In this document: positions 1 to 8,489 of the stretch, piece after piece
Position numbering within the stretch: position 1 is the stretch's first letter
How the letters are laid out: each line of letters starts with the position of its first letter
Source: Pseudonocardia xinjiangensis
GTDB taxonomy: Bacteria > Actinomycetota > Actinomycetes > Mycobacteriales > Pseudonocardiaceae
Reading direction: 5' to 3'
DNA: 41,216 nt
Assembly: GCF_012911925.1 (NCBI RefSeq)
Contig: NZ_JAAXKY010000058.1
Coordinates: 1-41,216 of the forward strand
Made by a program: the position numbers and the translations under genes
The notes under the pieces: generated by a model
What the model saw: the letters and a program-made list of their open reading frames with translations, nothing else
The model's database searches: none
What the model was told of the DNA's origin: nothing

Positions 1-325
1 ATCCGACCACCGGCAGCATCTCGTCGCCGAGCTGCTCCGGATCGAGGCGGGCCTGCACGAAGCAGACCAGCCGGAAGGTGCCCTCCCAGGCGTCCTGGCC
101 TGCGGGATCGTGCAGAAGGATCAACCTGCCCGAGGTATCCGGTTCGTCCAGTTCCTCCCCCGGGCTGCGGCCGGCGTCGGCCTCGACGCTGAAGGCCCAC
201 GTGTAGGGGGCGAGCCGGGGCGGTGCATCGAGCGCGGCCACGATCAGCTCCGGTCTCGGCCGGATGGCGCGCAGCGAGGCGACCGCCTCCAGGAACTCTG
301 GCGGTGGCGTGGTCGTTGCGGGCAC
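1..325 (-). CDS. DUF3000 family protein, 3' end outside the window
   Basis: The reverse strand reads from a GTG at 325 to the window edge without a stop, giving about 108 residues of the N-terminal part. The recognisable core is an RPELIVAAL segment, then RLAPYTWAFSVEAD, then a strand-like GRLILLHDP and TFRLVCFVQARLD. This matches the actinobacterial family DUF3000, whose function is unknown. The gene is divergent from hemE, which is its usual neighbour as I recall from mycobacteria (Rv2680 near Rv2678c). The start is tentative because only a weak purine stretch lies upstream. The C-terminal half cannot be judged. Confidence 0.75.
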   Translation of the reverse strand, partial: MPATTTPPPEFLEAVASLRAIRPRPELIVAALDAPPRLAPYTWAFSVEADAGRSPGEELDEPDTSGRLILLHDPAGQDAWEGTFRLVCFVQARLDPEQLGDEMLPVVG

Positions 326-386
326 GAGTGCTGACTCTAGGTCGCTCTCCGTGTTCGGGTGACGAGGCGCGCCGCGTGATCGCACG

Positions 387-406
387 CCCGACCGTGCACG
401 GTCGGG
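387..406. promoter_or_regulatory. 20-bp perfect palindrome in the DUF3000/hemE divergent promoter region
   Basis: CCCGACCGTGCACGGTCGGG reads identically on both strands. It lies 33 bases upstream of the hemE start and 61 bases upstream of the DUF3000 start. Its position in the only gap between two divergent genes suggests an operator for a dimeric regulator. The regulator is not in view. It could also be a structural hairpin in the leader of either transcript. Confidence 0.5.
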
Positions 407-439
407 TGATCCATTCGGGGGGCGTGCGACGATGAGGTC

Positions 440-1510
440 ATGAAGCTCGACTCCGCGAGCGGGTTCTCGCGTACCGGGCGGCGGGACCTGCGTGCCGCGC
501 CGCTGCTCGCGGCGATGCGAGGAGAGACGCCGTCGCACATCCCGGTGTGGTTCATGCGGCAGGCCGGGCGCTCGCTGCCCGAGTACCGCGCCCTGCGCGC
601 CGGCACGGGGATGCTGCAGTCCTGCCTGACGCCGGATCTGGCGTGCGAGATCACGCTCCAGCCGGTGCGCCGCCACGGCGTCGACGCCGCTGTCCTGTTC
701 AGCGACATCGTCGTGCCGCTCTACATCGCGGGTGTGTCGGTCGACATCGTTGCGGGCACCGGTCCGGTGGTCGCGCGCCCCGTGCGCACGATGGCCGACG
801 TCGAGCGCATCCCGACGCTGCACGCCGAGCAGGCCGCCCCGGTGGCCGCGGCGATCGGCCTGCTGCTGCGTGAGCTGGGCGACACCCCCCTCATCGGCTT
901 CGCGGGCGCCCCCTTCACCCTCGCCTCCTACCTCGTGGAGGGCGGCCCCAGCCGCAACCACGAGCGCACCAAGGCCCTCATGCGGTCCGCGCCCGAGGTC
1001 TGGCACGCGCTGATGGCCCGCCTCGCCGAGTCGTGCTCGGTGTTCCTGCGCGCCCAGATCGACGCGGGCGTCGACGTCGTCCAGCTGTTCGACTCGTGGG
1101 CCGGTGCGCTCTCGGAGCGCGACTACCGCACCTACGCCCTGCCGCACTCCACCCGCGTGCTCGAGGGGCTCGCCGACACCGGCGTGCCGCGGATCCACTT
1201 CGGCGTCGGCACGGGCGAACTGCTGGGCGCCATGGCCGAGGCCGGGGCCGACGTCGTGGGCGTCGACTGGCGGATCCCGCTCGACGTCGCGGCCCGCCGG
1301 GCCGGTGGCACGCATCCGGTCCAGGGCAACCTCGACCCGGCCGTCCTCTTCGCCGACCGCGAGTCGATCGAGGCCGAGGCGCGCCGGATCGTCGACGAGG
1401 GCCGCCGTACCCCCGGGCACGTGTTCAACCTCGGCCACGGGGTGCTCCCCGAGACCGATCCGGACGTCCTCAGCCGGCTCGTCGAGCTGGTGCACAGCCT
1501 GCGGCCGTGA
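440..1510 (+). CDS. hemE: uroporphyrinogen III decarboxylase HemE
   Basis: This 356-residue cytosolic enzyme removes four acetate carboxyls from uroporphyrinogen III to give coproporphyrinogen III. The length is typical of the family. The N-terminal signature [16 protein letters not shown] starts at about residue 35, with RQAGR at 40-44. The substrate-coordinating Asp is Asp89 in LFSDIVVPL. Further family motifs are [20 protein letters not shown], the GVDWRIPLD strand and the terminal [13 protein letters not shown]. The ATG at 440 was chosen because the ATG eight bases earlier closes after three codons. The gene heads a tightly packed operon: the GTG of the next gene overlaps its TGA as GTGA, which suggests translational coupling. 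Confidence 0.97.
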   Translation: MKLDSASGFSRTGRRDLRAAPLLAAMRGETPSHIPVWFMRQAGRSLPEYRALRAGTGMLQSCLTPDLACEITLQPVRRHGVDAAVLFSDIVVPLYIAGVSVDIVAGTGPVVARPVRTMADVERIPTLHAEQAAPVAAAIGLLLRELGDTPLIGFAGAPFTLASYLVEGGPSRNHERTKALMRSAPEVWHALMARLAESCSVFLRAQIDAGVDVVQLFDSWAGALSERDYRTYALPHSTRVLEGLADTGVPRIHFGVGTGELLGAMAEAGADVVGVDWRIPLDVAARRAGGTHPVQGNLDPAVLFADRESIEAEARRIVDEGRRTPGHVFNLGHGVLPETDPDVLSRLVELVHSLRP

Positions 1511-3018
1511 CCGTTCGACCTGTGCCCGCGCAGCCCGCCCCGCATGTCGCCGTCGTCGGAGGCGGCGTCTCGGGGCTCGCGGCGGCGCACCGGCTGCGGG
1601 CCCGCGTCGGCCCCGCCGCCACGATCACCGTCCTCGAGCAGCGCGACCGCGTCGGTGGTGTGCTGCACACCGTCGACCTGGCCGGCGTGCCCTTCGACGT
1701 CGGCGCGGAGGCGTTCCTGGCCCGGCGCCCGGAGATGCCGCTGCTGCTGGGCGAGCTCGGTCTCGCCGGCGCGCAGGTGCACCCCACGGGGGCCACGGCC
1801 TCGCTGCGCGTGAACGGGCGCACCACCGCGCTGCCCGGCGCCACCCTGCTCGGGGTGCCGACGAGCGCCGCGCGGCTGGACGGGCTGCTCTCCGCACCGG
1901 GCCTGGCCGCCGTCGCGGCCGAGCCGGCCCGGCCGCTGCGCTGGGAGCCCGGGGCGGACACGGCGCTGGGCGGCCTGCTGCGCGAACGGTTCGGCGACGA
2001 GATCGCCGACCGGCTCGCCGACCCGCTGCTGGGCGGGGTCTACGCGGGGCGGGTCGACACGCTGGGCCTGCGGCCCACGATCCCCGCTCTCGCCGCGGCC
2101 CTCGACGCGGGAGCCCCGTCGCTCACGGCGGCGGCCGACGCGGCCACCGTGCCGCCTCCGAAGCCGCCGCCGTCGTCCGAGGGGGCGCCCGCGCGTCCCA
2201 CCCCGGTGTTCGGCGCGCTGGCCGGCGGCTACCGCACGCTCCTCGACGCCCTGTCCGACGCCGCCGCTGCCGATGTCCGGCTCGGCACCACCGTCCGCGA
2301 CCTGCAGCGCCGCGAGACCGGCTGGCGGCTCGTGCTCGGCCCCACCACCGCACCCGAGACGCTCGACGTGGACGCCGTGGTGCTCGCGGTCCCCGCCCCC
2401 GCCGCGGCCCGGCTGCTCGCCGCGGTGGCGCCGGTCGCGGCCCGGGCCGCCGCCGAGATCGAGCTGGCCTCCTCGGTCGTCGTCGCCCTCGCCTACCGCC
2501 CCACCGACGCCGCCGTCCTGCCGCCCACCTCCGGTGCGCTGGTCGCCACGGGGGAGCCGCTGTCGGTGAAGGCCTTCACACACTCGACGAACAAGTGGGC
2601 CCACCTGTCGCCCGACGGTCTGGTCCGGCTGCGGGCCAGCCTCGGCCGCTTCGGGGAGGCCGCCACCCTGCAGGTCGACGACGCCGGGCTCGTCCACCGC
2701 GCCCGGGCCGACCTCGCGGCGCTCACCGGCATCACCGCCGAGCCCGTCGCGGCCCACGTCCAGCGCTGGGGCGGCGGCCTGCCGCAGTACGGGGTGGGCC
2801 ACCTCGACCGCGTGCGGACCATCGAGGACGGGCTCCCGGCGGGGCTCGCCGTGGCCGGTTCGGCCCTGCACGGCGTCGGGGTGCCGGCCTGTGTCGCCAC
2901 GGCGCGCGCGGCCGCCGAGCGGCTCGTGGCGCATCTGACGACACAGCGGCGCGAGGCGGATGCGCCGGGCCCCCGTGGCAGGATGGGTGCATGGCCCGCC
3001 TCGACTACAACGAGCTGA
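1507..3018 (+). CDS. hemY: coproporphyrinogen III / protoporphyrinogen oxidase (HemY/CgoX)
   Basis: This 503-residue flavoprotein starts at a GTG overlapping the hemE stop. The reading frame stays open far upstream inside hemE, but homology begins here. An N-terminal FAD-binding motif GGGVSG lies at residues 18-23, followed by the ExxxRxGG-type [13 protein letters not shown]-terminal FAD contact [18 protein letters not shown] lies near residue 446. In Actinobacteria enzymes of this type oxidise coproporphyrinogen III to coproporphyrin III, so CgoX is the more exact name; that is family knowledge. A Pro-rich stretch near residues 215-230 looks like a lineage-specific loop. The last nine codons overlap the start of hemQ in another frame. 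Confidence 0.93.
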   Translation: MTVRPVPAQPAPHVAVVGGGVSGLAAAHRLRARVGPAATITVLEQRDRVGGVLHTVDLAGVPFDVGAEAFLARRPEMPLLLGELGLAGAQVHPTGATASLRVNGRTTALPGATLLGVPTSAARLDGLLSAPGLAAVAAEPARPLRWEPGADTALGGLLRERFGDEIADRLADPLLGGVYAGRVDTLGLRPTIPALAAALDAGAPSLTAAADAATVPPPKPPPSSEGAPARPTPVFGALAGGYRTLLDALSDAAAADVRLGTTVRDLQRRETGWRLVLGPTTAPETLDVDAVVLAVPAPAAARLLAAVAPVAARAAAEIELASSVVVALAYRPTDAAVLPPTSGALVATGEPLSVKAFTHSTNKWAHLSPDGLVRLRASLGRFGEAATLQVDDAGLVHRARADLAALTGITAEPVAAHVQRWGGGLPQYGVGHLDRVRTIEDGLPAGLAVAGSALHGVGVPACVATARAAAERLVAHLTTQRREADAPGPRGRMGAWPASTTTS

Positions 3019-3686
3019 ACAGCACCATCCGCTACACCATGTGGTCCGTGTTCCGCGTGGAGCCGGGACGGCTGGGCGAGGACCGTACCGAGGCCGCCGG
3101 CCAGTTCACGCAGTTCCTCGACGCGCTCGCCGACAAGGGTGTGGTCGTTCGCGGCGTGTACGACCTCGCCGGGCTGCGCGCCGACGCCGACTTCATGATC
3201 TGGTGGCACGCCGACAACATCGAGGCGCTCCAGGCCGCCTACGCCGACCTGCGCCGCACCACCGCGCTCGGCCGCGCCACCGCGCCGGTCTGGAGCCAGG
3301 TGGCGCTGCACCGCCCGGCGGAGTTCAACAAGAGCCACCTCCCCGCGTTCATCGCGGGGGAGGACCCGAAGCGCTACGTCTGCGTCTACCCGTTCGTGCG
3401 CTCGCTCGAGTGGTACCTGCTGCCCGACGACGAGCGCCGCCAGATGCTCGCCGACCACGGCATGCAGGCTCGCGGCTACCCGGATGTGCGGGCCAACACC
3501 GTGCCCGCGTTCGCGCTCGGCGACTACGAGTGGATCCTCGCCTTCGAGGCCGACGAGCTCGACCGGATCGTCGACCTCATGCGGCACCTGCGCGCCACCG
3601 AGGCCCGCCGGCACGTCCGCGAGGAGGTGCCCTTCTTCACCGGGCCGCGGGTGCAGCCGGGCGAGCTCGTCGCCACCTTCCCCTGA
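2991..3686 (+). CDS. hemQ: coproheme decarboxylase HemQ/ChdC
   Basis: The 231-residue product has the chlorite-dismutase-like fold of ChdC, which converts coproheme to haem b in the last step of the coproporphyrin-dependent pathway. Visible motifs are the N-terminal [10 protein letters not shown] strand, FMIWWHADN, then [10 protein letters not shown] with Tyr133 as the likely catalytic tyrosine, and [10 protein letters not shown] with His156 as the likely proximal haem ligand. These assignments are by analogy with known ChdC proteins. The ATG at 2991 starts the conserved LDYNELN region and lies inside the 3' end of hemY, so hemE, hemY and hemQ form one transcription unit. The ferrochelatase gene (hemH/cpfC) that the pathway also needs is not in this window. 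Confidence 0.95.
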   Translation: MARLDYNELNSTIRYTMWSVFRVEPGRLGEDRTEAAGQFTQFLDALADKGVVVRGVYDLAGLRADADFMIWWHADNIEALQAAYADLRRTTALGRATAPVWSQVALHRPAEFNKSHLPAFIAGEDPKRYVCVYPFVRSLEWYLLPDDERRQMLADHGMQARGYPDVRANTVPAFALGDYEWILAFEADELDRIVDLMRHLRATEARRHVREEVPFFTGPRVQPGELVATFP

Positions 3687-3702
3687 TCGGTCGGGTCAGG
3701 GG
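3680..3702. terminator. short bidirectional hairpin between convergent hemQ and hydrolase genes
   Basis: CCCCTGA (3680-3686) and TCAGGGG (3696-3702) form a 7-bp stem around a 9-base loop. The TGA stop of hemQ and the reverse-strand TGA of the facing gene sit inside the two arms. There is no T-tract, which is common for actinobacterial terminators. Confidence 0.5.
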
Positions 3703-5060
3703 CACGGCTCGAACAGGCGGCGCGTGTCGTTCTCCGACGGCGCGCCCGCGGCGGCGTACGCGGCCGGGTCGGAGAAGCGGCAGCCGAAGGCGGGGTCCGC
3801 CACGGCCGCGCGGTCGGTCACGTCGTCCCCGCCGGGCCGCGTGCCGTCGGTCACCCACGTCACCAGGTCGTCCCAGGCCTGACCGGCCTCCGCGGGGGAG
3901 AACTCGCAGTGGCCGGTGGCCCGGACGGCCCGCTGCACGAGGAGCTCGGAACGGCCCGCGTCGGCCACCTCGGCCGCGTAGACCTGTTCCATCGAGAACG
4001 GCACGAACAGGTCACCGAGACCGTGCAGCGACAGCACCGGCACGTCGGGTGTGCCGGCCACCTGCGCGACGGGGGTGAGGTCGTCGGACTCGCGGGTGCG
4101 CGCGTCGGCCACCGGAACGCGCTGCACGGCGGCGTCGAGGTCGACGGGCTCGTCCGGCGCGTAGTCGGTGCCCTCGTTGCCCGCCACGAGCCCGGGGTCG
4201 GCGGCCACCCCGTCGACGGGGGACTCGGCCGTGTCCGGCACCCCGAGGTCGAACAGGAAGTCCTTCCAGTAGCCGAACGCGGCGTCGGCGCCGGGCCGCG
4301 GGCCGCCGGAGTCGAGGACGGTGGCGGCGCGCAGCTGCTCGGCCGCCGGCGTGCCGACGGCCGGGTTGCCCGGGGCGAGCCCCAGGCCCGCGTAGATCTT
4401 CGGGAGCACGGCGGTGGCATAGTCCGGACCCGCCGGGTACGCCGGCACCCCGGCGAGCGCACCTGCCGCGAGCTGGAAGTCGAGGAAGTAGTCGAACAGC
4501 TCGTGGTCGCCGAGCACGCCGCACATCGGCAGCGCGCCGTCGTAGGCGCCCGGGCTCTCCTCCAGTGCCCGCGCGACGACGTGCCCGCCCATCGAGACGC
4601 CCGCGAGGTACGTCCGCTCCGGGACACCCACCAGCTCGCCGAACTCGGCTGCCAGCTCCGCGGTGGAGCGCACGCCGGAGGCGATGTCGTAGCCGTTGCG
4701 GTCGTACGACGACGACGCCCACGCGTACCCCTGCGCGACGAACCGCTCGCGCAGCCCGTACGGCGGCGCGTCGACGGTGAGCTCGGGGCCGTTGCCGCGG
4801 AAGCCGTGCGCCCACAGCACGAGGTCGCCGTTCCACTGCGGCGGCACCTCGACGGCGTACCCCGCGTTCCGGTGGACGCCGGTGAGCACCCTGGTCTCGC
4901 CGCCGCCCGCCGGAAGCGGGGCGAGCTCGGGGAGCACGATGGTGTAGCCGGGCCGGGCCCGGCTCTCGTCCGGCGGTTCGGCCGGCGCTGCCGCTCCCGT
5001 CGAGGCACTGCACCCGATGAGGCCGGCCAGCAGGATCAGCAGCGGACGGGGACGCGGCAT
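3696..5060 (-). CDS. secreted alpha/beta-hydrolase lipoprotein
   Basis: The 454-residue product begins with a lipoprotein signal peptide ending in LIGC, with Cys17 as the predicted lipidated residue. It is therefore probably anchored outside the cytoplasmic membrane. The hydrolase core has a WAHGF oxyanion segment near residue 84, a nucleophile elbow GVSMGG with Ser156, an acid segment LHGLGDLFVPF, and a likely catalytic His in ATGHCEF. It resembles large secreted esterase or peptidase-like hydrolases, but the substrate cannot be named. GGAGG lies 7 bases before the ATG. The gene faces hemQ with a gap of nine bases and is probably a single-gene unit. Confidence 0.85.
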   Translation of the reverse strand: MPRPRPLLILLAGLIGCSASTGAAAPAEPPDESRARPGYTIVLPELAPLPAGGGETRVLTGVHRNAGYAVEVPPQWNGDLVLWAHGFRGNGPELTVDAPPYGLRERFVAQGYAWASSSYDRNGYDIASGVRSTAELAAEFGELVGVPERTYLAGVSMGGHVVARALEESPGAYDGALPMCGVLGDHELFDYFLDFQLAAGALAGVPAYPAGPDYATAVLPKIYAGLGLAPGNPAVGTPAAEQLRAATVLDSGGPRPGADAAFGYWKDFLFDLGVPDTAESPVDGVAADPGLVAGNEGTDYAPDEPVDLDAAVQRVPVADARTRESDDLTPVAQVAGTPDVPVLSLHGLGDLFVPFSMEQVYAAEVADAGRSELLVQRAVRATGHCEFSPAEAGQAWDDLVTWVTDGTRPGGDDVTDRAAVADPAFGCRFSDPAAYAAAGAPSENDTRRLFEPCP

Positions 5061-5138
5061 CGAGAACCTCCGGCGACGTCGACAGGGTCGATCATCATCC
5101 CTACCGGTCGCGCGCGCCGGAAGCCAGAGGTCGGCGGA

Positions 5139-5582
5139 TTATCGGGCGTCGGGTTCCAGGCGCAGCGAGATCGAGTTGATGCAGTAGCGCAGGTCGGTGG
5201 GCGTGCCGTAGCCCTCGCCCTCGAAGACGTGCCCGAGGTGGCTGTGGCAGGTGGCGCAGACCACCTCGACGCGCTTCATGCCCAGGCTGACGTCGGTGCG
5301 CTCGATGACGGCGTCGCCCGCCAGCGGGGTGAAGAAGGACGGCCACCCGCAGTGCGACTCGAACTTGGTGTCGGAGCGGAACAGCTCGGCCCCGCAGGCG
5401 CGGCAGGAGTAGACGCCCGAGGTCTTCGTGTCGGTGTACTCCCCGGTGAACGCGCGCTCGGTGGCCGCCTTGCGCAGCACCTGGTACTCGGCGGGGGTGA
5501 GCTGCTCGCGCCACTCGGCGTCGGACTTGACGACCTTCGGCTCGGGCTCGGTGAGCTGGTGGTCAGCGTGGACGGGATCCAT
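5139..5582 (-). CDS. msrB: peptide-methionine (R)-S-oxide reductase MsrB
   Basis: The 147-residue cytosolic enzyme reduces methionine-R-sulfoxide in proteins using thioredoxin. Four zinc cysteines are present in two CxxC pairs (Cys60/63 and Cys109/112). The catalytic cysteine is Cys134 in RYCINSISL, and the family motif CGWPSF contains Cys78, a possible recycling cysteine. Conserved HSHLGHVF follows the second CxxC. I place the start at the ATG at 5582 (MDPVHAD), because the ten codons of the longer frame add nothing family-like. The enzyme is complete and of normal length for a single-domain MsrB. Confidence 0.95.
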   Translation of the reverse strand: MDPVHADHQLTEPEPKVVKSDAEWREQLTPAEYQVLRKAATERAFTGEYTDTKTSGVYSCRACGAELFRSDTKFESHCGWPSFFTPLAGDAVIERTDVSLGMKRVEVVCATCHSHLGHVFEGEGYGTPTDLRYCINSISLRLEPDAR

Positions 5583-5650
5583 GCGTTCCAGAGTATGTCC
5601 GGATCCCGCCACCGTGCAGATCCACTCATGACGGGGTCATTACGGCGGCT

Positions 5651-5956
5651 CTACAGCCAGGTGACCAGCACGAACGTCAGCACGTCCCACACCAGGTGCG
5701 CCGCCACGGCGAGCAGCAGCAGCACCACCAGCACCGCGGCCCAGCGCCGCTCGCCCTCGGCGCGGTTGGCGCAGTCGGCGAAGTCGCTCACGCCGTGGAG
5801 GTAGCCCTCCACCGTGAACGCGGGCCGGTTGTTCTGCATGCGGTCGAGGTGGGCGGCGAACGCCTGTGCCTCGGGGTCGTCGGGGTCCATACCGACCAGC
5901 TCGCCGTCGAACTGCCGTGACCGGGTCGAGCGGTCCGGCTCGTGAAGTTCGGGCAT
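5651..5956 (-). CDS. small protein with one C-terminal membrane segment
   Basis: The 101-residue product starts with a charged, hydrophilic region (MPELHEPDRST) and ends in one strongly hydrophobic segment at about residues 73-100. It therefore looks like a tail-anchored membrane protein. A central stretch AFAAHLDRMQNNRPAFTVEGYLHGVSDFADCANRAEGERRW is probably helical and precedes the anchor. I do not recognise a family. The ATG at 5956 is preferred because the upstream extension overlaps the divergent polymerase gene and shows no domain. It lies downstream of msrB on the same strand order but is separated by 182 bases and is divergent from the gene at 5988. Confidence 0.7.
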   Translation of the reverse strand: MPELHEPDRSTRSRQFDGELVGMDPDDPEAQAFAAHLDRMQNNRPAFTVEGYLHGVSDFADCANRAEGERRWAAVLVVLLLLAVAAHLVWDVLTFVLVTWL

Positions 5957-5973
5957 CCGCCGAGGGTAGCCGG

Positions 5974-5979
5974 TAGCGT
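5974..5979 (+). promoter_or_regulatory. putative -10 element for a leaderless LigD-polymerase transcript
   Basis: TAGCGT fits the TANNNT pattern and is separated from the GTG start at 5988 by 8 bases. No ribosome-binding site is visible. The same hexamer with the same 8-base gap precedes the gene at 37108. No convincing -35 box was found here. Confidence 0.4.
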
Positions 5980-5987
5980 GCGCCAGC

Positions 5988-7019
5988 GTGGCGAGCAAGA
6001 GCGCGGTGCTGCTCACCGTCCCCGGGCCGAACGGCTCCCGAGAGGTGCGGCTGACCAGCGCGGACAGGGTGTACTTCCCGGAGCGGGGGATCACCAAGGG
6101 CGAGGTGGTGGAGTACTACCGCGCCGTGGCCGAACCACTGCTGGGGGTGCTGCGCGAGCGCCCCACCAACCTCAAGCGCTACCCCGACGGCGTCGACGGT
6201 GAGCCGTTCTACTCCAAGCGGCTCCCGAAGGGCGCCCCGGACTACGTGGAGACGGCGCGGGTGACGTTCCCCAGCGGCCGCGTCGCCGACTCCCTGTGCC
6301 CCACCGAGCCCGCGGTGCTGCTGTGGGCGGCGAACATGGGCACCTTCGACTTCCACCCGTGGCCCGTGCGCCGCGCCGACACCGACCACCCCGACGAGCT
6401 CCGCATCGACCTCGACCCCCAGCCGGGCACCGGCTTCGCCGACGCGAAGGAGGTGGCGGCGGTGCTGCACGGGGTGCTCGACGAGGCAGGCCTCGTCGGC
6501 TGGCCCAAGACCTCGGGCGGCCGTGGCCTGCACGTGTTCTGCCGGATCCGGCCCGAGTGGGACTTCATCGACGTCCGCCACGCCGTGATCGCGGTCGCCC
6601 GCCGGGTGGCGGAGCGGCTGCCGGAGAAGGCCACCGTCGACTGGTGGAAGGAGGAGCGCGGGGAGCGCGTGTTCCTCGACTTCAACCAGGCCGCGCGCGA
6701 CCGCACGGTCGCGTCGGCGTGGTCGGTGCGGGGGCGGCCGCGGGCCACGGTGTCGATGCCGCTCACCTGGGAGACGCTGCCGGACGTCGAGCCGGAGGAC
6801 TTCGACGTGCGGACCGTGCCCGGCCTCCTCGCCGAACGCGGCGACCCCCACGCCGGGATGGACGAGGCCGTCGGCGGGATCGAGACCGCGCTGGACTGGT
6901 ACGCCGCCGACGAGCGCGACCGAGGGCTGGGGGAGATGCCCTACCCGCCCGAGTACCCGAAGATGCCGGGCGAGCCGATGCGGGTGCAGCCCTCCCGGGC
7001 ACGGTCCACCGACGCGTGA
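5988..7019 (+). CDS. stand-alone LigD-type polymerase/primase domain protein
   Basis: The 343-residue product is the archaeo-eukaryotic primase-like polymerase domain of bacterial non-homologous end joining, without the nuclease or ligase domains. The catalytic metal-binding pair is Asp141 and Asp143 in RIDLDPQ, and the third acidic residue is Asp231 in LDFNQ. The SGGRGLHVF motif (residues 176-184) carries the conserved His182. KRYPDGVDGEPFYSKR near residue 63 is typical of the 5'-end-binding part. Mycobacterial PolD1/PolD2 are comparable stand-alone proteins. A TAGCGT hexamer at 5974-5979 ends 8 bases before the GTG, and there is no Shine-Dalgarno sequence. The mRNA may therefore be leaderless. 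No ku or ligase gene is adjacent. Confidence 0.9.
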   Translation: MASKSAVLLTVPGPNGSREVRLTSADRVYFPERGITKGEVVEYYRAVAEPLLGVLRERPTNLKRYPDGVDGEPFYSKRLPKGAPDYVETARVTFPSGRVADSLCPTEPAVLLWAANMGTFDFHPWPVRRADTDHPDELRIDLDPQPGTGFADAKEVAAVLHGVLDEAGLVGWPKTSGGRGLHVFCRIRPEWDFIDVRHAVIAVARRVAERLPEKATVDWWKEERGERVFLDFNQAARDRTVASAWSVRGRPRATVSMPLTWETLPDVEPEDFDVRTVPGLLAERGDPHAGMDEAVGGIETALDWYAADERDRGLGEMPYPPEYPKMPGEPMRVQPSRARSTDA

Positions 7020-7037
7020 CCCGCCGACGGCGGGTCA
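7017..7037. terminator. perfect bidirectional hairpin joining two convergent stop codons
   Basis: TGACCCGCC, GAC and GGCGGGTCA form a perfect 9-bp stem with a 3-base loop. The first arm begins with the TGA stop of the polymerase gene and the second ends with the reverse-strand TGA of the MFS gene. It should act on both transcripts. No T-tract is present. Confidence 0.65.
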
Positions 7038-8315
7038 CGACGCCGAGGCCGCCTGCGTGGTGCCGGCCGGCGCGGCGCGGCGTTCCTTCGGGCCGAACAG
7101 CATGAGCAGCGCACCGGCGGCGGCCAGCACGCTCATGAGGACGAAGCCGCTGGTGTACGTGCCGGTGCCGGAGACGATGAGTCCCATGATGATCGGCGCC
7201 ACGATCCCGGACAGCGCGAAGGCGGCGTCGGTGAACCCGGCGGCGCTGGCCGGCTGGGCGGGCTCGGCGTCGATCGAGGCGACCCACCAGATCCCGCCGG
7301 TGACGAACCCGAGCCCGACGCCGAGCGAGATGAACACCAGCGCGACGGTGAGGGTGGGATGGAGGATGATCGGGACGAGTGAGCAGGCCGACAGCAGCAG
7401 CGCGACGCCCATGATCGTGAAGCGGCTGCGGATGCTCTGCGTGCGGGCGTAGAAGCGGTCGACGACGAACCCTCCCACCAGCGCGCCGACCACGCCCGCG
7501 GCCCACGGGGCCACCGAGAAGGCGCCCACGGCCGTGATGCTGAGCCCGAAGGTCGAGAGGTACTGCGGCAGCCAGTAGAGGAAGCCCCAGAACATGAAGC
7601 CCCAGGCGAAGTAGCCGGCGGCGACGATCCACAGGTTGCGGTTGGTGAGCAGGGCCCTCCAGTCGACGCGACTGCGGCTCGCCGCCTCCTCGGGCACCCG
7701 GCCCGCAGTGATGTGGGCCAGTTCGCGGTCGCCGACGTGGCGGGACTCCTCGGGGGCGTTCGCGAGCAGGCCGATCGCGGCGACCGCCCAGGCGACCCCG
7801 AGCACGGCCATCAGCCAGAAGGTGCCGCGCCAGCCGATCAGGGCGATCAGCTGGGTGAGCAGCGGACCGGCGATGAGCAGGCTGCCGGAGACCGCGACGC
7901 CGCCGATGAGCGCCAGGGCGAACCCCCGCTCGACCGACGGCAGCCAGCGGCTGACGATCCGGGTCGCGGCGGGGAAGGCCGGTGCCTCGCCTGCGCCGAG
8001 GAGGATCCGCAGGAGCAGCAGCCCGGCGAACCCTCCGGCCACCGGGATGAGCGCCACGGAGATCGAGAAGATCGTGATCGCCACCAGGAGCACGCGGCGC
8101 GGGCCGAAGCGGTCGACCAGCGGGCCGGACAGGAAGGCGAACACCATGTAGCCGACCGCGAAGGCGCTGCTGATGACGCCGTACTGGGCCGTGGTGATCC
8201 CGAACTCCCGCTCCAACGGCGCGACGGCGAACGAGATCGCGCTGCGGTCGATGTAGTTGATGACGATCAGCGCGACGACCAGGGCGATCGTCGCCCAGCG
8301 AAATCGGGTCCTCAT
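7035..8315 (-). CDS. MFS transporter, anion:cation symporter-like
   Basis: The 426-residue product has about twelve hydrophobic segments and the MFS loop motif GPLVDRFGPRRVL after the second. NYIDRSAISFAVAPLEREFG in the first segment and RILLGAGEAPAFPAATRIVSRWLP in the fourth are typical of the anion:cation symporter group, which imports organic acids such as glucarate, galactonate or aromatic acids. The ATG at 8315 was chosen because GAGG lies 8 bases upstream and the membrane part starts at once. It is the last minus-strand gene of the catabolic island, 174 bases after the PrpD gene, with two IclR-type dyads in that gap. It probably imports the substrate of the island. Confidence 0.88.
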   Translation of the reverse strand: MRTRFRWATIALVVALIVINYIDRSAISFAVAPLEREFGITTAQYGVISSAFAVGYMVFAFLSGPLVDRFGPRRVLLVAITIFSISVALIPVAGGFAGLLLLRILLGAGEAPAFPAATRIVSRWLPSVERGFALALIGGVAVSGSLLIAGPLLTQLIALIGWRGTFWLMAVLGVAWAVAAIGLLANAPEESRHVGDRELAHITAGRVPEEAASRSRVDWRALLTNRNLWIVAAGYFAWGFMFWGFLYWLPQYLSTFGLSITAVGAFSVAPWAAGVVGALVGGFVVDRFYARTQSIRSRFTIMGVALLLSACSLVPIILHPTLTVALVFISLGVGLGFVTGGIWWVASIDAEPAQPASAAGFTDAAFALSGIVAPIIMGLIVSGTGTYTSGFVLMSVLAAAGALLMLFGPKERRAAPAGTTQAASAS

Positions 8316-8357
8316 TGGCGTACCTCGCTGTGTGCTGAAACGGCTCGCGTCGAGTCT

Positions 8358-8374
8358 GTTCCGCTGGTAGGAAC
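8358..8374. promoter_or_regulatory. IclR-type operator candidate 1, upstream of the MFS gene
   Basis: GTTCC-GCTGGTA-GGAAC is an inverted repeat with 5-bp arms and 7 bases between. It lies 42 bases upstream of the MFS start and has the same arms and spacing as the sites at 8469 and 13841. Confidence 0.6.
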
Positions 8375-8468
8375 ACGACCATTTGTTCGGTCGAGCCTGG
8401 CATTCGGCAGCGATTCCGGTCAATGCGCGAAGCCCGGAATTGCTGGTCTGTACAAGGTCGTTACAAGT

Positions 8469-8485
8469 GTTCCGCCAAGGGGAAC
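8469..8485. promoter_or_regulatory. IclR-type operator candidate 2, between the PrpD and MFS genes
   Basis: GTTCC-GCCAAGG-GGAAC lies 4 bases beyond the PrpD stop codon, about 150 bases upstream of the MFS start. Its reverse complement shares CTTGGCGGAAC with the degenerate site at 13720-13736. Two sites about 110 bases apart could allow looping or independent control of the transporter. Confidence 0.6.
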
Positions 8486-8489
8486 GCCA

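Noticed and set aside
1132..2934. A 600-codon reverse-strand frame across hemE and hemY.
   Set aside because: It lies opposite two well-conserved genes, is rich in Arg, Gly and Pro, shows no domain and arises from the high GC content.
5628..5640. ATGAC-GGG-GTCAT inverted repeat between msrB and the small membrane protein gene.
   Set aside because: The 5-bp arms are short, not GC-rich, and such repeats are expected by chance at this length.
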